Source: Todiramphus chloris collaris
Lineage: Eukaryota > Chordata > Aves > Coraciiformes > Alcedinidae
Length of the DNA: 64,000 bases
Direction of reading: 5' to 3'
NCBI GenBank assembly: GCA_025345505.1
Contig: JANVCC010000062.1
Coordinates: 12,698,712-12,762,711, forward strand
Shown here: in pieces, positions 26,001 through 37,962 of the stretch
Numbering within the stretch: the first letter of the stretch is position 1
Layout of the letters: each line of letters starts with the position of its first letter
Program-made: the position numbers and the translations under genes
Notes under the pieces: generated by a model
Databases searched by the model: none
What the model was told of the DNA's origin: nothing
Seen by the model: the letters and a program-made list of their open reading frames with translations, nothing else

Positions 26001-26663
26001 GCAGGACTTGAAAGATTGGACAGGAAAAGAATGTAGAAGGGGAAGTATGTACCTGGAGTTACTTAGTAACTCCCATTGTAAAGCAATCATCCTGCAATTG
26101 CTATCATTTAATTAAGTTATTTACCTAATTAATTCCAAATAATCAGTTTCTTCTGGCTTATTACCCAGTCTTTACCCTAAACTAGGGTCACATGAGCAGC
26201 ACACCAAACTTTCTTATCTTTGTGTCACTTGACTGTTCTTGTTAAACATGAACCTTAAGAAAGAACACTTAGGCATAATTCACATTTCAAGATACAGACC
26301 AAAACTGTTTCTACTGCCTGTCTCTGACTGTCAAAATATAATCATTAAAAAAAAATAAAAATCAAACTACCTAGAACTTTATGAATCCATAACATTACAA
26401 GTGGGTCAAGCTATCAGCAGCTCTGATGAAGGCTTTCTACTTTTAGATAATGTGCTACCAGTGCACATAAACACAGACAGTGTTGAGGAGAGCAATCAGT
26501 GACACTTTTGTCTCTATTAGGGAAGATAAAGAAAAGATCCTTTCCTTTTACAGCAGCTCTCCTCATCAGAAAACTAACTTGCCAGCACACAATCAAAACA
26601 ACTGGATGTAGTCTAATACTTTTACTTACAAACACAGTTGGCTCCACGTTTGGCTGAGGTTTT

Positions 26664-26887
26664 CCACAGAATCACTGTATGGTTGAGGCTGGAAGGGATC
26701 TCTGAAAGGCATCTAGTCCAACCACCCTGCTCAATTAAGATCACCTAGAGTCAGCTGGCCAAGAAGGTGCACAAACAGCTTCTGAATATCTCTAAGGATG
26801 GAGACTCCATGGCCTCTGTGCCACCTGTGCCCCAGATCAATCATCCGTACAGTGAAAAATTCCTTTTTCTTCATGTGTGTAACCACA
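26664..26887 (-). mobile_element. CR1 LINE 3' end, reverse orientation
   Basis: The reverse complement of a CR1 3' region: CACAGAATCACTGTATGGTT, then GGAAGGGATCTCTGAAAGGC and ATCTAGTCCAACCACCC, then GAGACTCCATGGCCTCTGTG. About 220 bp remain. It abuts an older CR1-like piece at 26888-27195. Confidence 0.9.
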
Positions 26888-27195
26888 TTTATCCATGTTG
26901 AATTTATCTGCCACTTTATCCCCTAATGATTTAGACTTCTACAGTCATTCTACTCATCCTTGACCCTCCATCTTAACTATTCAGTAAGATATCTAGTATC
27001 TCCACAGTTCCTCACCTCACTGCTTACCTTCTTCTCGCTGTGTATGCGCACACAACACTATCAGCCCCCAACACATACCCCAGCTGATGCTCTCCACTCT
27101 AGGAACTGGTCAAGTAGTAGCCGTTTCTGGACCTTATATTTTATTCAACTAGTTATCTGTGCTAGGCTTCCCCTCTCCTATTACAATATAGTGAT
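26888..27195 (-). mobile_element. Ancient CR1-family LINE fragment, reverse orientation
   Basis: Beyond the younger CR1 end, the + strand reads TTGAATTTATCTGCCACTTT, then CACCTCACTGCTTACC, then GGAACTGGTCAAGTAG and TTCAACTAGTTATCTGTGCT. These follow the order of the antisense of old amniote CR1 (L3-like) reverse-transcriptase sequence, in which phrases of the type GAATTTCATCTGCCATTTT, CCACCTCACTGTTTACC and AACCAGTTACTGATCC recur. Divergence is clearly higher than in the neighbouring CR1 end. The assignment rests on recalled consensus and not on a search. Confidence 0.6.
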
Positions 27196-27383
27196 CGGCA
27201 TTATTTGTATCAGAAGGTGAAAAAAAATACATTGAAAGATAAATGATCTAAGTGTATATACAGTAAACAAATATAGTTTCTTATATAATAATTTTACATG
27301 TACTCTTGGAAGTGAATATACAGATCATTCATTGATTTAAATGATGCACAAACTGCAGTTGCAGTTACTCAAATAGATTTCTC

Positions 27384-27580
27384 CACTATGAAGGTGGTGA
27401 GGCACTGGAACAGATTGCCCAGAAAAGTTGTGGATGTTCCATCTCTGCACGTGTTCAAGGCCAGGCTGGATGGGACTTTGAGCAACCTGATCTAGCAGCA
27501 AGTGTCCCTGGCCATGGCAGGAGGGGTTGGAAATAGATGATCTCTAATGTCCCTTTCACCCCATCCCATTCTATAATTCT
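27384..27580 (+). mobile_element. CR1 LINE 3' end, forward orientation
   Basis: The + strand carries a forward CR1 3' end: GAAGGTGGTGAGGCACTGG, CAGATTGCCCAGAAAAGTTG, GTTCAAGGCCAGGCTGGATG, GGTTGGAAATAGATGATCTC and a terminal CCATTCTATAATTCT. It lies about 200 bp from reverse-oriented CR1 copies, so transcripts across both could pair. Confidence 0.93.
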
Positions 27581-28287
27581 CTTTAAAATATGAACATCAT
27601 AAATGACTACATAAAGGTCAGCAAAACATGGTACTTAAATATTTTAAACGCAGAAAAAAACAAGAATAAATAGTATTTTACTGGTTGGCCTCCAACAAAT
27701 AGTGTACAAATTACCATTGCAGAGAACTATGCTTCATTCAAGACTAGTTTCATGATCCACAGAACTCCAAAGAGGAGAAAACTCAAGTCAGGAGTTACTT
27801 TTAACCCTTCATAACACAATACTTTTCATACTACCTTTCTTTTCAATGCATGTCTTGTGTTTTCCCCTGAAGGTCTTCCCAAAGTGAAAACTCAATCAAA
27901 AATTCACTGTATGCTATCAACTTTTCCTACAAACTCACAATAAAAAAAAATTGCAATTTAAAAAATGCATAAATCAACTTGTTTAAATATTTTTTATTAT
28001 AAATTCTAAGTGCTAATATATCCAATGTATGTATTTGTACTGATTTGAACTAGAACAGAACTAATTCACTTCAGTGATTTTACTTTTCAGACAAGTCTCT
28101 TCTAAGTGACTGCACTTTCTGAAGTTAACAGCATGTTTTTGCAGACAGTGTCTGCTTCTAGAAGTGATAGCTTGATATTTATAGTTACTACCAAGGATTG
28201 CTGTGCAGAAAGGCTCTTGCTTATACCTCCTCCTGTGCAGACCACAGTCCCTGCCAAATCTTGTGTAGCATGCTGGGGTGCTATGAA

Positions 28288-28693
28288 GTAAGAGGTGGCA
28301 CCTGTGGGATCAACAGGCAGGAGAGGTGACTAAAACGACCAGAGAGAAATTCCATCCCATATACATCAAACTCAGTCAAAAACTGAGGGATCACACAGGC
28401 TTGAACATTTCTTCAATGTCTGGTGTCCAAGGAGGACTCTGTCCATTCTAGCTTCAATTCCAATCTGCATGTTCCTGAAACCAGGTCCTGAATCCAGTTC
28501 CCACCTGCCACTGAGTCCAGACTGGGATAGCCCCAGTGCCTGTCATGATGGTGATGTAATTTTTTAAGTTTTCTTTTTCCAATCCATAAGTTTCTCTCCC
28601 TATTCCACTTCTCCTCCCCTTCGGAAAGGGAGAGGGATTAATAGGGAATGTCTGTCACACATCTAGTGGCTGACCAAGCCCTAACCCGTGACA
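28288..28693 (+). mobile_element. Avian ERVL-type LTR, partial, forward orientation
   Basis: The segment resembles a common avian LTR. Recognisable parts include GGGATCAACAGGCAGGAGAG, AAAAACTGAGGGATCACA, a TCTCCCTATTCCAC and GGGAGAGGGATTAAT region, and a 3' end of GTGGCTGACCAAGCCCTAAC closing in CGTGACA. The 3' end looks present, while the 5' end could not be placed. It is a degraded fossil with no internal viral genes beside it. The family name is from memory (TguLTR5-like) and needs a repeat-library search. Confidence 0.6.
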
Positions 28694-29218
28694 TGTTGTA
28701 AAAATAACCCCTGCTCTCTGATTGCTTGGATTGCCCAGAGTGATGATCACTTTTATCTGAAAACAAGCTATGATTTTCTCCCCTGAGCTTTAATCTTCTG
28801 CAAAGCGCTTTTGGAAGAAGCTAACAGATTCAGGATGCTCAAGAGACAGTGTGCTACAAGATGGGTGTTGCACAATTAGCTATAGTCCTGAAGAGGATCA
28901 AAGGAATTCCTAGCAGGGATGTAAATTGACTCCAGGTAGCCCTAGCCCACCATTAAAAAATTCCAACTTCTAAACAGAGAACCAAGTAAAACAAGCTTTG
29001 TAATTCTTTTTTAACCTTCTCCATTTTACCTTTTTCCACTCATCCACCAGTATTTGTTTGTTCTCTCCTCTTTCTTTTGCAACTAAAGGAATGGCAGCCT
29101 GACAGATCACTCCCAAACTCAAAGGGGTGTAACAAGCTCTGACAGAGTACAGCTCTGCCTTTAACCTGCCCTGGCATCCATGCCAGGACCAGACATGTCT
29201 GTGTTCTTCGGAAGAGCA

Positions 29219-29224
29219 GCAAAA
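29219..29224. repeat. Target-site duplication, left copy
   Basis: GCAAAA immediately before the TG of the solo LTR; the identical right copy is at 29590-29595. Confidence 0.85.
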
Positions 29225-29589
29225 TGTCGCTGTTGAGCCAGACTAACGACATTAGACGCCGTGTGTGCAGAAAAGCCCCAAAGGCCCAAAAGGGCCACTT
29301 TATTGCTCTATACCACTACATTTATACCCATCCTCGCTCAAACTTGTACAGATGTGTCTTTGCTTCATTGGTCCAAAGTTGTTTTTCTCACTTATTATTG
29401 GTTAGCATTTACAGAACTTATCTTCTACCCATGAGACAGCACATACGCTTTGCTCTGCAATTAGAGCTTCCTCAAACTTGCTTACATTGCCCCTTTCTCT
29501 GTTTCTCCTTGTTCTCTTATAGGAACACAGTAATCCTTCCAAGGTCAGAGTATTGCTTGAAACCCTCGGTCCCGTTGAGGTCCCTCACA
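29225..29589 (-). mobile_element. Solo LTR with 6-bp target duplication (ERVK-like), reverse orientation
   Basis: A 365-bp element starts TGTCGCTG and ends CCCTCACA on the + strand, so it has TG...CA termini. It is flanked on both sides by the 6-bp direct repeat GCAAAA, at 29219-29224 and 29590-29595. Read on the minus strand it has a GGGTATAAATG TATA-like box followed by AGCAATAAAGTGG, a polyadenylation signal, in the right order for an LTR promoter and R region. No internal retroviral sequence is attached, so this is a recombined solo LTR. The 6-bp duplication fits class II (ERVK-like) insertion. The perfect duplication suggests a relatively recent insertion. Confidence 0.87.
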
Positions 29590-29595
29590 GCAAAA
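29590..29595. repeat. Target-site duplication, right copy
   Basis: GCAAAA immediately after the terminal ACA of the solo LTR, identical to the left copy at 29219-29224. Confidence 0.85.
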
Positions 29596-29641
29596 GTAGA
29601 CCCTTTTCATTTTATCTGAGTACCTGCTCTATTCTATGTTT

Positions 29642-29742
29642 GAGAAAAAAAAAACCCCACCAAAACAATAAATAAACAAAGAAAGCAAAAAAAGCAAACA
29701 AACAAAAACACCAAGCAAAACAAAACAAAAAAAAACCACACC
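29642..29742. repeat. A/C-only low-complexity tract (about 100 bp)
   Basis: Irregular AAAACCCC-, CAAA- and AAAACA-type runs on the + strand with only a few G. It lies about 50 bp beyond the solo LTR's right target duplication. Confidence 0.85.
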
Positions 29743-30862
29743 ATAAAAATGGCAAAACTCTTTTGCTCATAGAAAGGAAGATAAGGGGGTTTTTTCCTCA
29801 TAGAGAAACTTTTCTTCTCATATTACCTTACAACCAATAAGTCAGTGGACATAAAAGGCAGACAGCAATACACATGTGAGCACCGAGAAAACACTTAAGT
29901 AGTAAGCTCTCAATTTAGGAAGCTTACTTCGCATTCTGTGACATGAGATGTAGTAAACCTCATCTATTTTAGTTTAAAAAAAGAAAACCGACTCCCTTCC
30001 CTAATGATTAAGAACATTATTTTATTTCGGACATGGTACTGACTTTCTGACCTTCCAGTTTACATCTGAGGACCTCTCTCCCTAAACAGGACCTAGTGAA
30101 GTATTCATGTGATGTACTGTAGAAGTTAGATGCTTTGGAATTACAAGACAAACATTCTAAGCAGCAAGAAAAATTTTTAGTCAGTTAAATACCAAAAGAA
30201 ATGGTGGCATCTCACAAATATTAACCCCATCTCACTTTATTATTAATAAGCAAATTTTCTTTATAGATTTTGGAAAAAAACAAGTAACTCCACTCAAAAC
30301 AGCGTTTCTTGCTTTACTAGAACATCATGTATTCCTGTTTTAGGGTATTAGTGAGAATGGTAACTAAGCATGAAGAGATGTTGAAAAAGTAAGTACATTC
30401 ATGCAGACAATTTATTCTGCACAAACCCAGCCAGTAGAAGGACACTTGTCATAAAACAGTTGCTTCATCTCTAATCTTTCAGGCCATCCTCAAGGAAAAC
30501 CTACATACCACTTCTCAAATATCAGCTTTGGAACAGAGGATGCAGTTTTACAGGCAACTAAGCTGACATAACAGCTAAAATTCATAACTCTGCTAGATAC
30601 CAAATACATCCAATAGGCCATAAAATAAAAATTATGGGCTCAGTATGAACTCTCCCTCCACAACCAGCTCCTCACATTCCACCAGCAATAAACCTGCCTG
30701 TCGCTTCCTCTTAGGAGGCAACTGCTTTCTCATTTCTTCCCTACACCAAGAACACCAACTTCACATTGTCCACTTTTCTCCCCCCTCCACTCCTGTGAGC
30801 TACTTTTCCTTTCCTAGATGGTAAAATTGATGTGTATTTAATTGAACTCCGAGCAACAGTCT

Positions 30863-31119
30863 TGTCATGGTTTAATCCCAGCTGGCAACTAAGCACCACA
30901 CTGACATTTGCTCACTGCTCCCCCCTGTGATGTGGGAAAGAACTGGGAGAGTAAAAGTAAGGAAAGTCCTGAGTTGAAATAGAGACTGTTTAGGAAGTAA
31001 AGCAAAACCTGCTCAGCAGGAACGAAACCATCCCTGTGTTATCAGCACTGTTTCCATCACAAATCTTAAACAGTCGCCTGCTACTATGAAGAAAATTGTC
31101 TCCAGCCAGAACGAGCACA
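30863..31119 (-). mobile_element. Avian ERVL-type LTR, reverse orientation, degraded
   Basis: The + strand begins TGTCATGGTTTAATCCCAGC and continues TGGCAACTAAGCACCAC, the reverse complement of the well-known 3' end of an abundant avian LTR. It ends CTACTATGAAGAAAATTG to CAGCCAGAACGAGCACA, the reverse complement of that family's 5' end. The copy is clearly shorter than the family as I recall it and is a fossil. Flanking pentamers AGTCT (30858-30862) and GGTCT (31120-31124) differ at one position and could be a worn 5-bp target duplication, as expected for ERVL. It appears to be the same family as the forward piece at 28288-28693. Confidence 0.75.
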
Positions 31120-32513
31120 GGTCTTCACCTTCTATTTAGCTTTGAATACTGATGTTTTCATTTCAGACCTTAACAAAGGCATTTATGATGAAGAGCTTGT
31201 CACTTCTCAGCTGTATCACTTGGTCTAATAAAATCCATAGCCTCTAACCGCTGCTCTTGGTTATGTTCTCACATCATTACAGATACACCAGAACTGGGAC
31301 TGCTCAGAGTAACTCACACAAAAAGAACACAAGAGTAAAGAGCCCACAGGAAAAAAAAAAAAAAAAAAAAAGGAAAAGTATTTTTGCCTGTTGGTCTTTC
31401 TTCCCTAACTGTTAAGTATCTGTGAGCAAGAAGGGTACCTACTTTTATGACAGGGCACACCACATCATGCTGAAATTAAAACTTAAAATAAAACTAAATT
31501 TAGTGTCTTGATGTGCAGAGCACATAAAGTTGTCAAAGAGCAGCACTGGGGTTTCTCACCTATTTACCAGAAAGTCTTTTTAAAATAATGATCAAGTAAG
31601 CTTTTATCTGTACTTAGACCTATCCACCTTCTCTCTGCAAATACATCCTTTTCTTTCTACACTTCAGAAAAATCTAAGTATATTTAAAAAGAAAACCACA
31701 AAATTGAGCCCCAGCCCATGACTGCAAACTCCAGCTATGCAATCACTATGAGAGGCTAAGAGCAGGACGATCACCTGCAGAAGATACTATCAGTCTTAAA
31801 GATTCTCAAATATTTAAGTTGTGTTCTACACTCAAAGCAGGAGCAAAAACAAATAGAGGCATTACAAAGTTGGTTTACTCAAAGGCAATCAATCCATAAA
31901 CTGTTGATTAAAGCATCAACAGGCCCTAAATATTTCTTTATTTACATATAAGTAGTATTTTGATATATTTTATGTGCCTCAATATAGTGTAGAACCTGGG
32001 GTCTATAGTACCACGTGCTGGCTATTAACAGCAAGCATAAAACTAATTGTTCAAATTAATGGTAAGTGACAAGTTCTAACATACCTTAAAACAAATACCC
32101 TTCATGGAATCATAATAAAGCTATTTAAATCACCAATTAAACACACAGGTACTCATAATCTTAACAAACCCCCCTAAATTACAATATCTTAAAGCATTCT
32201 TAAAATAGGGAGGCTTTGTTCAAAACAATACACTAATTCAAGTAATTGAGGTTGTTATACCCATTGGGAAAAGACAGCTAGTGCTTTTACTTCCAACAGA
32301 CACACATTAGCTTGTGGTGTTATAAAAGGCTTCATTACAAGACACTGAAACGGTTTCCATGTGAACTTATTTATTAGAGCTTTTATAGTGCCACAAAGAA
32401 ATTTAAGTTTCAAGTTGCAAAGATCTATTACATTTCCTAAAACCATAACCCTGAATGTAATAGTAGTTTAAGGGAAAATATTGTGACTCCTATAGAAGAA
32501 AACATACATTTTT

Positions 32514-32600
32514 CAAAACAAACAAAAATCAAAACCAACAAAAAACCCCACCCACCAAACCCCAAAACAACAAACAAAACACCTCACACAACACCCTAGT
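32514..32600. repeat. A/C-only low-complexity tract (about 85 bp)
   Basis: CAAAACAAACAAAAATC-type sequence grading into CCCCACCCACC and CCCCAAAACAAC runs on the + strand, with almost no G or T. Confidence 0.85.
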
Positions 32601-32837
32601 GAAAGCAAACTAAATGGAAAGCAAAAAAAGGTAGTATTTATAAATACCAAAAAAAGGGAAATATTCCAGAAAATCCAGTAGATCGCCTAGTTCAACTCAG
32701 AACTGTCCACATCTGCAGCTAGAAACCTATCAGCTTATTCCCAGGCTAGTATTCCGAAATCCAAGTGACACTGCAGATGTTCAGAAAGTCCACTATGCTA
32801 TGAAATGAAAATTCAAAACACACTTCACAGAAAACAA

Positions 32838-32858
32838 GGGGGGGGGGGGGGGGGGGGG
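32838..32858 (+). repeat. Homopolymer run of 21 G
   Basis: An uninterrupted run of 21 G on the + strand. Its exact length is likely unreliable because such runs are hard to sequence. It can form a quadruplex, and becomes a C run in a minus-strand transcript. Confidence 0.85.
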
Positions 32859-35800
32859 AGATACATGTTGATACTTGTGCACACTAAGCAGATGTTGGGC
32901 AACTGACCTGATTATTTTTACTTCAAACATTAAAAAGACAATTCAGAATACTCTGTCCTGTACCTCAGTGAAAACAGAGCATCAGTCTTCTCTCTGGTTC
33001 ATTTTCAGTCTGTTTAAAAACTGCTTTTACTAAACATTCTAAATAAAAGTAGCTTGCAGAAGTAGAACATTTTCCCCAGACAAGTATATGGAAAAAGAAA
33101 CATGTAAAAAAGACACAGAGGTAAACGTTAACACAGAGTCAGAAGACAAAGAAATGTTTGCCCTTTAGAAGTAGATGTGGCTTTTTAGAAGGTCGCAATA
33201 ATAAAATAAAAGCAAAACAAAACAAGACAAGCCTGTTTTCTTAAACTTTCACCATATGGAGTTGAGAAAAAAGTAAGGCTATTTCACAAGGCTGTCTTTG
33301 GATACTAATTATTAGATGAATGTCAAGATTTTACCATCACTGAGATAATTGTCTCCATTTGCTTCTAAATTAGTTCAAATTGAATATTAATATTTAAATG
33401 AATACATGTTATATCAAAAATACCACCTAGTAAACAAGGAAGAATAGAAACATTTCAAGGTCCTAGCTGTCTTGCAGGGAAACAGTATTTTGTCAGTATC
33501 TTAAAAAATTCAGACTGTTCATTTCCTAACCAGAATACTTTGACAGGCTAACAACATTTACATCACAAAAGAACTCAGAAAATTAAATTGAAAATATGCT
33601 TAAATAAATAAACTACATAATAATTGTCACATCTGCACAAAGGCCCACGCAGCACAGTACGCATGGTGAACAAAGGCAAATAAATAGGGAATTTGTTAAG
33701 AACAGGGCTAAGACATCATCATGCTTCTCTAAAACGCCTCCAAGCTTCTACTAGCCCTGTTCAGGAACTTATCTAACAAATGGGTAATTGTGTTTAATGA
33801 ATCTGTAATCAATTCCTTCAGTATATTAAATTTGCCATAATGTCCACCTCTACATTTTATTACAATTTCTTCGTTTTCTTTTCTGCCATTACTTTTGATT
33901 GTGCTTTCAATCAACTTCTACAAAAGCCATTCTTCTTGTTTGCTCTCCTCCCACGACAACCACCAAAACAAAATGAAAATAAAACCCCCAGTGAAACTGT
34001 TTGAAAACGCTTGTAAATATGCAGAAAGCACACAACACAGACACCTTTGCTGTACACAAAGGGACAATGTAGATGACTAAGGAGCTTCTACAGGTTAAAC
34101 TTATCAGCCCCACAAATGAGCACAGTTTTTAAGACTAATCACACATACATTTGTTTCCCAGGAGAAAGAAACAAAACAATTTTGACGTTGTAGCATTCAC
34201 TTTTTTTTTTTTTTTTCTTTTTTCAGTTTGTTGGTTCATATTGCACTTAAAGGTTCACATAATATATTTATTCACAGGAAATATTCTCAAAGCTCACTGG
34301 CAGCCAACAATGATTTTGTTGCATGGTCACTGAGCAAGCACAGGATATAATAGCCTTTATCTCACCCTTCTGCATCTACCTCCTTCTTTAGTCATAAAAG
34401 ACAGCTTCAAGTTTCTGAAACAATTATTTCAAATACTCAATTACAGATAACAGTAATTAGCTCTCCCCAACGTATTTTCAGAACAAATTAAAACACATTC
34501 ATGGCTGATATTAAAAGAAAGGAGAACTGAAAGCACTGGATTAAAGATGATGAATCTGTACAGTGCTCTGTAAATGTACTTATTCCAACATAACAGCCTA
34601 GAAATACTTTTCAGAGGCAAGTTTAACCTTCAGCTGGGCTTCGTACTTGGACTTGAAGCTGTAATTGCTCATCTCAAAAAGGGGAGAAAAAGAATAATCC
34701 CTAGATGTGATGGCTTTAGCACTGATCTCAAACAGCAAATAAAAAACTTTTCAACATATGTTACAAACTCCTGAGTGCAATTTCAGCCACAGTATCCCCC
34801 CAAAAAAACCAAAACTCACATACCACTCTTCTTTCCTTACAGACATTGAAAGAAGTAGGAATCCCATTTCAAAAAGTCATTTCCAACGCAGCTTTCAAGT
34901 GCATGCAGAGAGAGGTATGTTCCCAAAGCACTGCAACAACACATGTAAAGTATCCCCCTACAAACACATGTGTACATGATGCCAGCACATCTTGTTCCAC
35001 ATCTCACCCTCTGTGGTTTTAATAAGGTTGTTACTTTGCCAGGCTGCCAAATCCTTCCAGATGGACTTTCAAGAGCATTTCACATGCCAAGCAGAGAAAC
35101 TTAGTGAGCAGCAAACTTCAACTCTCACACTGTAAATTAAGTTCGTTAATTCTCATGTTTCCCTTCCTAGTTTTATTTTCTATCTAGAGCAAAACAGTAA
35201 AACGTACCCCTCCAAAAAATACTTCTACAAACGGTTCTACCCTTTAACAGCCTCATCACTGCTTTGGCGTTTCACCACCCCCAAAAGCCATTTACTGCTT
35301 CATGTACCATCTCACTGTAACTGCTGTGCCTTGCCCATTGAGTGAAACATTAGCTATTCCCCAGGAAACTGATCAAAATGACATAGCATAAAGGGCAACC
35401 AACAACCTAGGGGATAATAAAATAACAGCACATTAAAGAATTAGTGCAATGTTTATACTCAGTTGCATAGAAACCCTGTGAAACTGCTTCTTACAACATT
35501 GACTTGGCCATCATATGGCTCCTAATTTAAATGTCAAAGCAGCTAACAGTGACTTTTCAAAGCATTATAGAGGATGTATGTTTATCATACAAGATGCTGT
35601 AATCATATTTGATGAGGGCTGACAACCAACCAGCTGAACATCTACAAGGGAATATAGACAATTAATGGAACCATTTTGTTTTGTCGTGTCCACTCCAGCT
35701 ACACTTAAGGACATTATGAGCTTGCAAACAGTTTGGTAAAACAAGCCGGGAGGCACAGCAACACTGCTGCACATGCATTTCCAGTTCTCTTGCTGAAAGA

Positions 35801-36495
35801 ACACTAGATTCCCACAGCCAGGACTCAGAGATGAATGCTCTGATGTCTGTATTGTCAGAAGACCAAAGGAATATGATGGCCAACTGTGGTCTGATACTCC
35901 TTCCTGGAAGTCTACTCAGAGAGGGAATACAAACTATTTCCTTCTCTTACGAAGTTTTAAAGAAAACATAAGCATGTTTTCTCCCTTTACTGGAAACCCT
36001 AACTGATCTCTTCCAAATTCCTTTTTTAGGGGAAGCTTGCAGCCACGAGCTCCTCCTTTACTCACTGAGCATATTATGTTTGGAGCCCTCTTTCAGAAGT
36101 CTTCACAGGCCACAGGCCCTCACCCCTCTGCCACCTGCATCTTTCCAGACTCTGGGGCAGAAAGATGGATAAAGCTGAGAACATTTAACCTGCTTGCCTT
36201 TTTGTTCTTTAAAATCTGAATTAATCACTATGAAATATGTAAATTGAGGAGTAATTAAAGAAACCCACATACAGAACTAAATTATACAGAATATTACTTA
36301 AAAGATCTGGCTCCAAGTGTCATTTCCAGAGACAATGAAACATTTCTGAAGAGCTTTGTTTCATTTTTTCTAAAAATATCAATAAACCAAGGAAGAGAAA
36401 CCAGATTTAGGATTCTAAGCACTTAGAGGCTTGTAGCTATAATTACTCTGTTTTAAGGATCCAATGTAACTGCAGTCATTTCTGAAGGGGGAAGG

Positions 36496-36527
<32 letters not shown>

Positions 36528-37948
36528 AAACCAAATTAGGCTCAGTCCACCTAATCTTTCTCACTATAGGCAAGGACATGCACCATCAGTCTTTGTTAAT
36601 TCTTAACCACAAACCATCTCTCGAGATAAGTTTCTCCCACAAGCAAGAAGTCCTTAAGTAAAAGAGAATCAACTTTCAAGAGCTGCTTATCCCATCCAAT
36701 ATGTTGAAGATGAGAACTACAGCTAACATTTAACTTTTGCTGCTTCTGAATTGATGCACATTGAGCACTTCCTTCAACACAGATAGAGTTTAATGCAGGC
36801 AAATCACTAGCAGTATTAGGCAGCAGTTCACACACACACAAATAAATGTAAACTTCCAAGGCTGAATCTTTCATGCTCTTTTATCAATAAGAACAGTGTT
36901 GATATCCCAACACTCAAAGTGATCTAGTAAAACCAGCAGAATCATCTGTGATTTTAGGAGAAAATGCGCTGGTTTTATGCTCAAAGTCGATGCCGTCTTT
37001 TCATCACAGCTGTTGAGCTCTTCTCTCAGAGCACTGCCTCTCTCCAAGCAACACAGCAGAAAAAACAAAATACTGCTACAGGATACAAGAATTTAGGCCA
37101 TTAAGACATTTCTCATTTACCGCAACTAAAAAATGAATATGTAAATACACTTTTAGATAGTCATATTAATATCATCTACTTTTCTTTTTGTATTTGCTCT
37201 CTCAAAACCAATAATTGTCTTGCATACACATTATTTAAAATCTGTTTTGCTAATACTTCCTGGCTATGCCATAATAATTACCCCAAATAAATTAATCCCA
37301 AATCGTGATGTTTCTTGTACCAATTTGAAGATTCTTGCAACAGTTTTTGAATATGTATTATCTGGAATTAAACTCTATATTTTGATTCTACCTCATTATT
37401 GTGGCATAGCAATTTTTTTACATTTTGGGTTTGCTATCGCAATGAAGCACCCTGCAAAAGAGCTTCGCATAGGTTACTTATCTTCAGACACTGCCATCCA
37501 TCATGTCTTTAGACTTAGAAAACAGATGAACTCTGTCCCAGACAATGGTAAAGGCCAATCTGAGTCCAGAATGCCAAGGATGTTAACAGCCTCTTTGCAT
37601 GACAGGAACCTCCAGCTGTACAGTCTCACGCTGACTGATTGTCTGTCTCGCACTTTAAGTCAAGGTTGCCACAAAAGCCTAACAAAATTTTATAAATATT
37701 TCTACAGTTACAAACCAAGCCATGCTAATGCAATACCATACTAGGTTATGAAGATATAAAAGCTAGATTCAAGGTGCGACTGTCTTGCTATATTAATTTG
37801 CTGTGTGAATTTTCATCTTCTGAAAAGCAAACCGTATTATCGAGCAAATATACTGAAATTATGTTGTAATTACCACTAAATTAGTTTTCACAGCAAGCAC
37901 ACTGTGTAGAAAGAAAAACAGAAGAGCATTTTTTAATATTTCTCCCCT

Positions 37949-37962
37949 CCCCCCCCCCCCCC
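37949..37962 (+). repeat. Homopolymer run of 14 C
   Basis: Fourteen C on the + strand after TCTCCCCT. It is the only C run of eight or more seen on this strand, against five such G runs. Confidence 0.9.

Larger units (their letters stand above)
18394..26663 (-). other. INPP4B: Upstream INPP4B intron or 5' region, proximal part
   Basis: AT-rich sequence upstream of the 18309-18393 exon. It holds a CR1 end at 19233-19370, an A run at 20155-20166, a G run of 13 at 22595-22607, G8 plus a TG repeat at 23003-23027, and a T run at 25514-25528. A 12-bp palindrome at 22484-22495 is flanked by a 12-bp direct repeat at 22476-22487 and 22507-22518. A possible exon at 22110-22178 is discussed in the findings. 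Otherwise I see no gene. Confidence 0.6.

Noticed and set aside
36596-36874. Minus-strand open frame ending YLERWFVVKN, reminiscent of PH strand 2 (RWFVL), considered as the missing first PH exon.
   Set aside because: The only usable donor would be GTTAAG, which is weak. The preceding residues do not fit PH strand 1 well, and a stop follows VVKN. Treated as coincidence.
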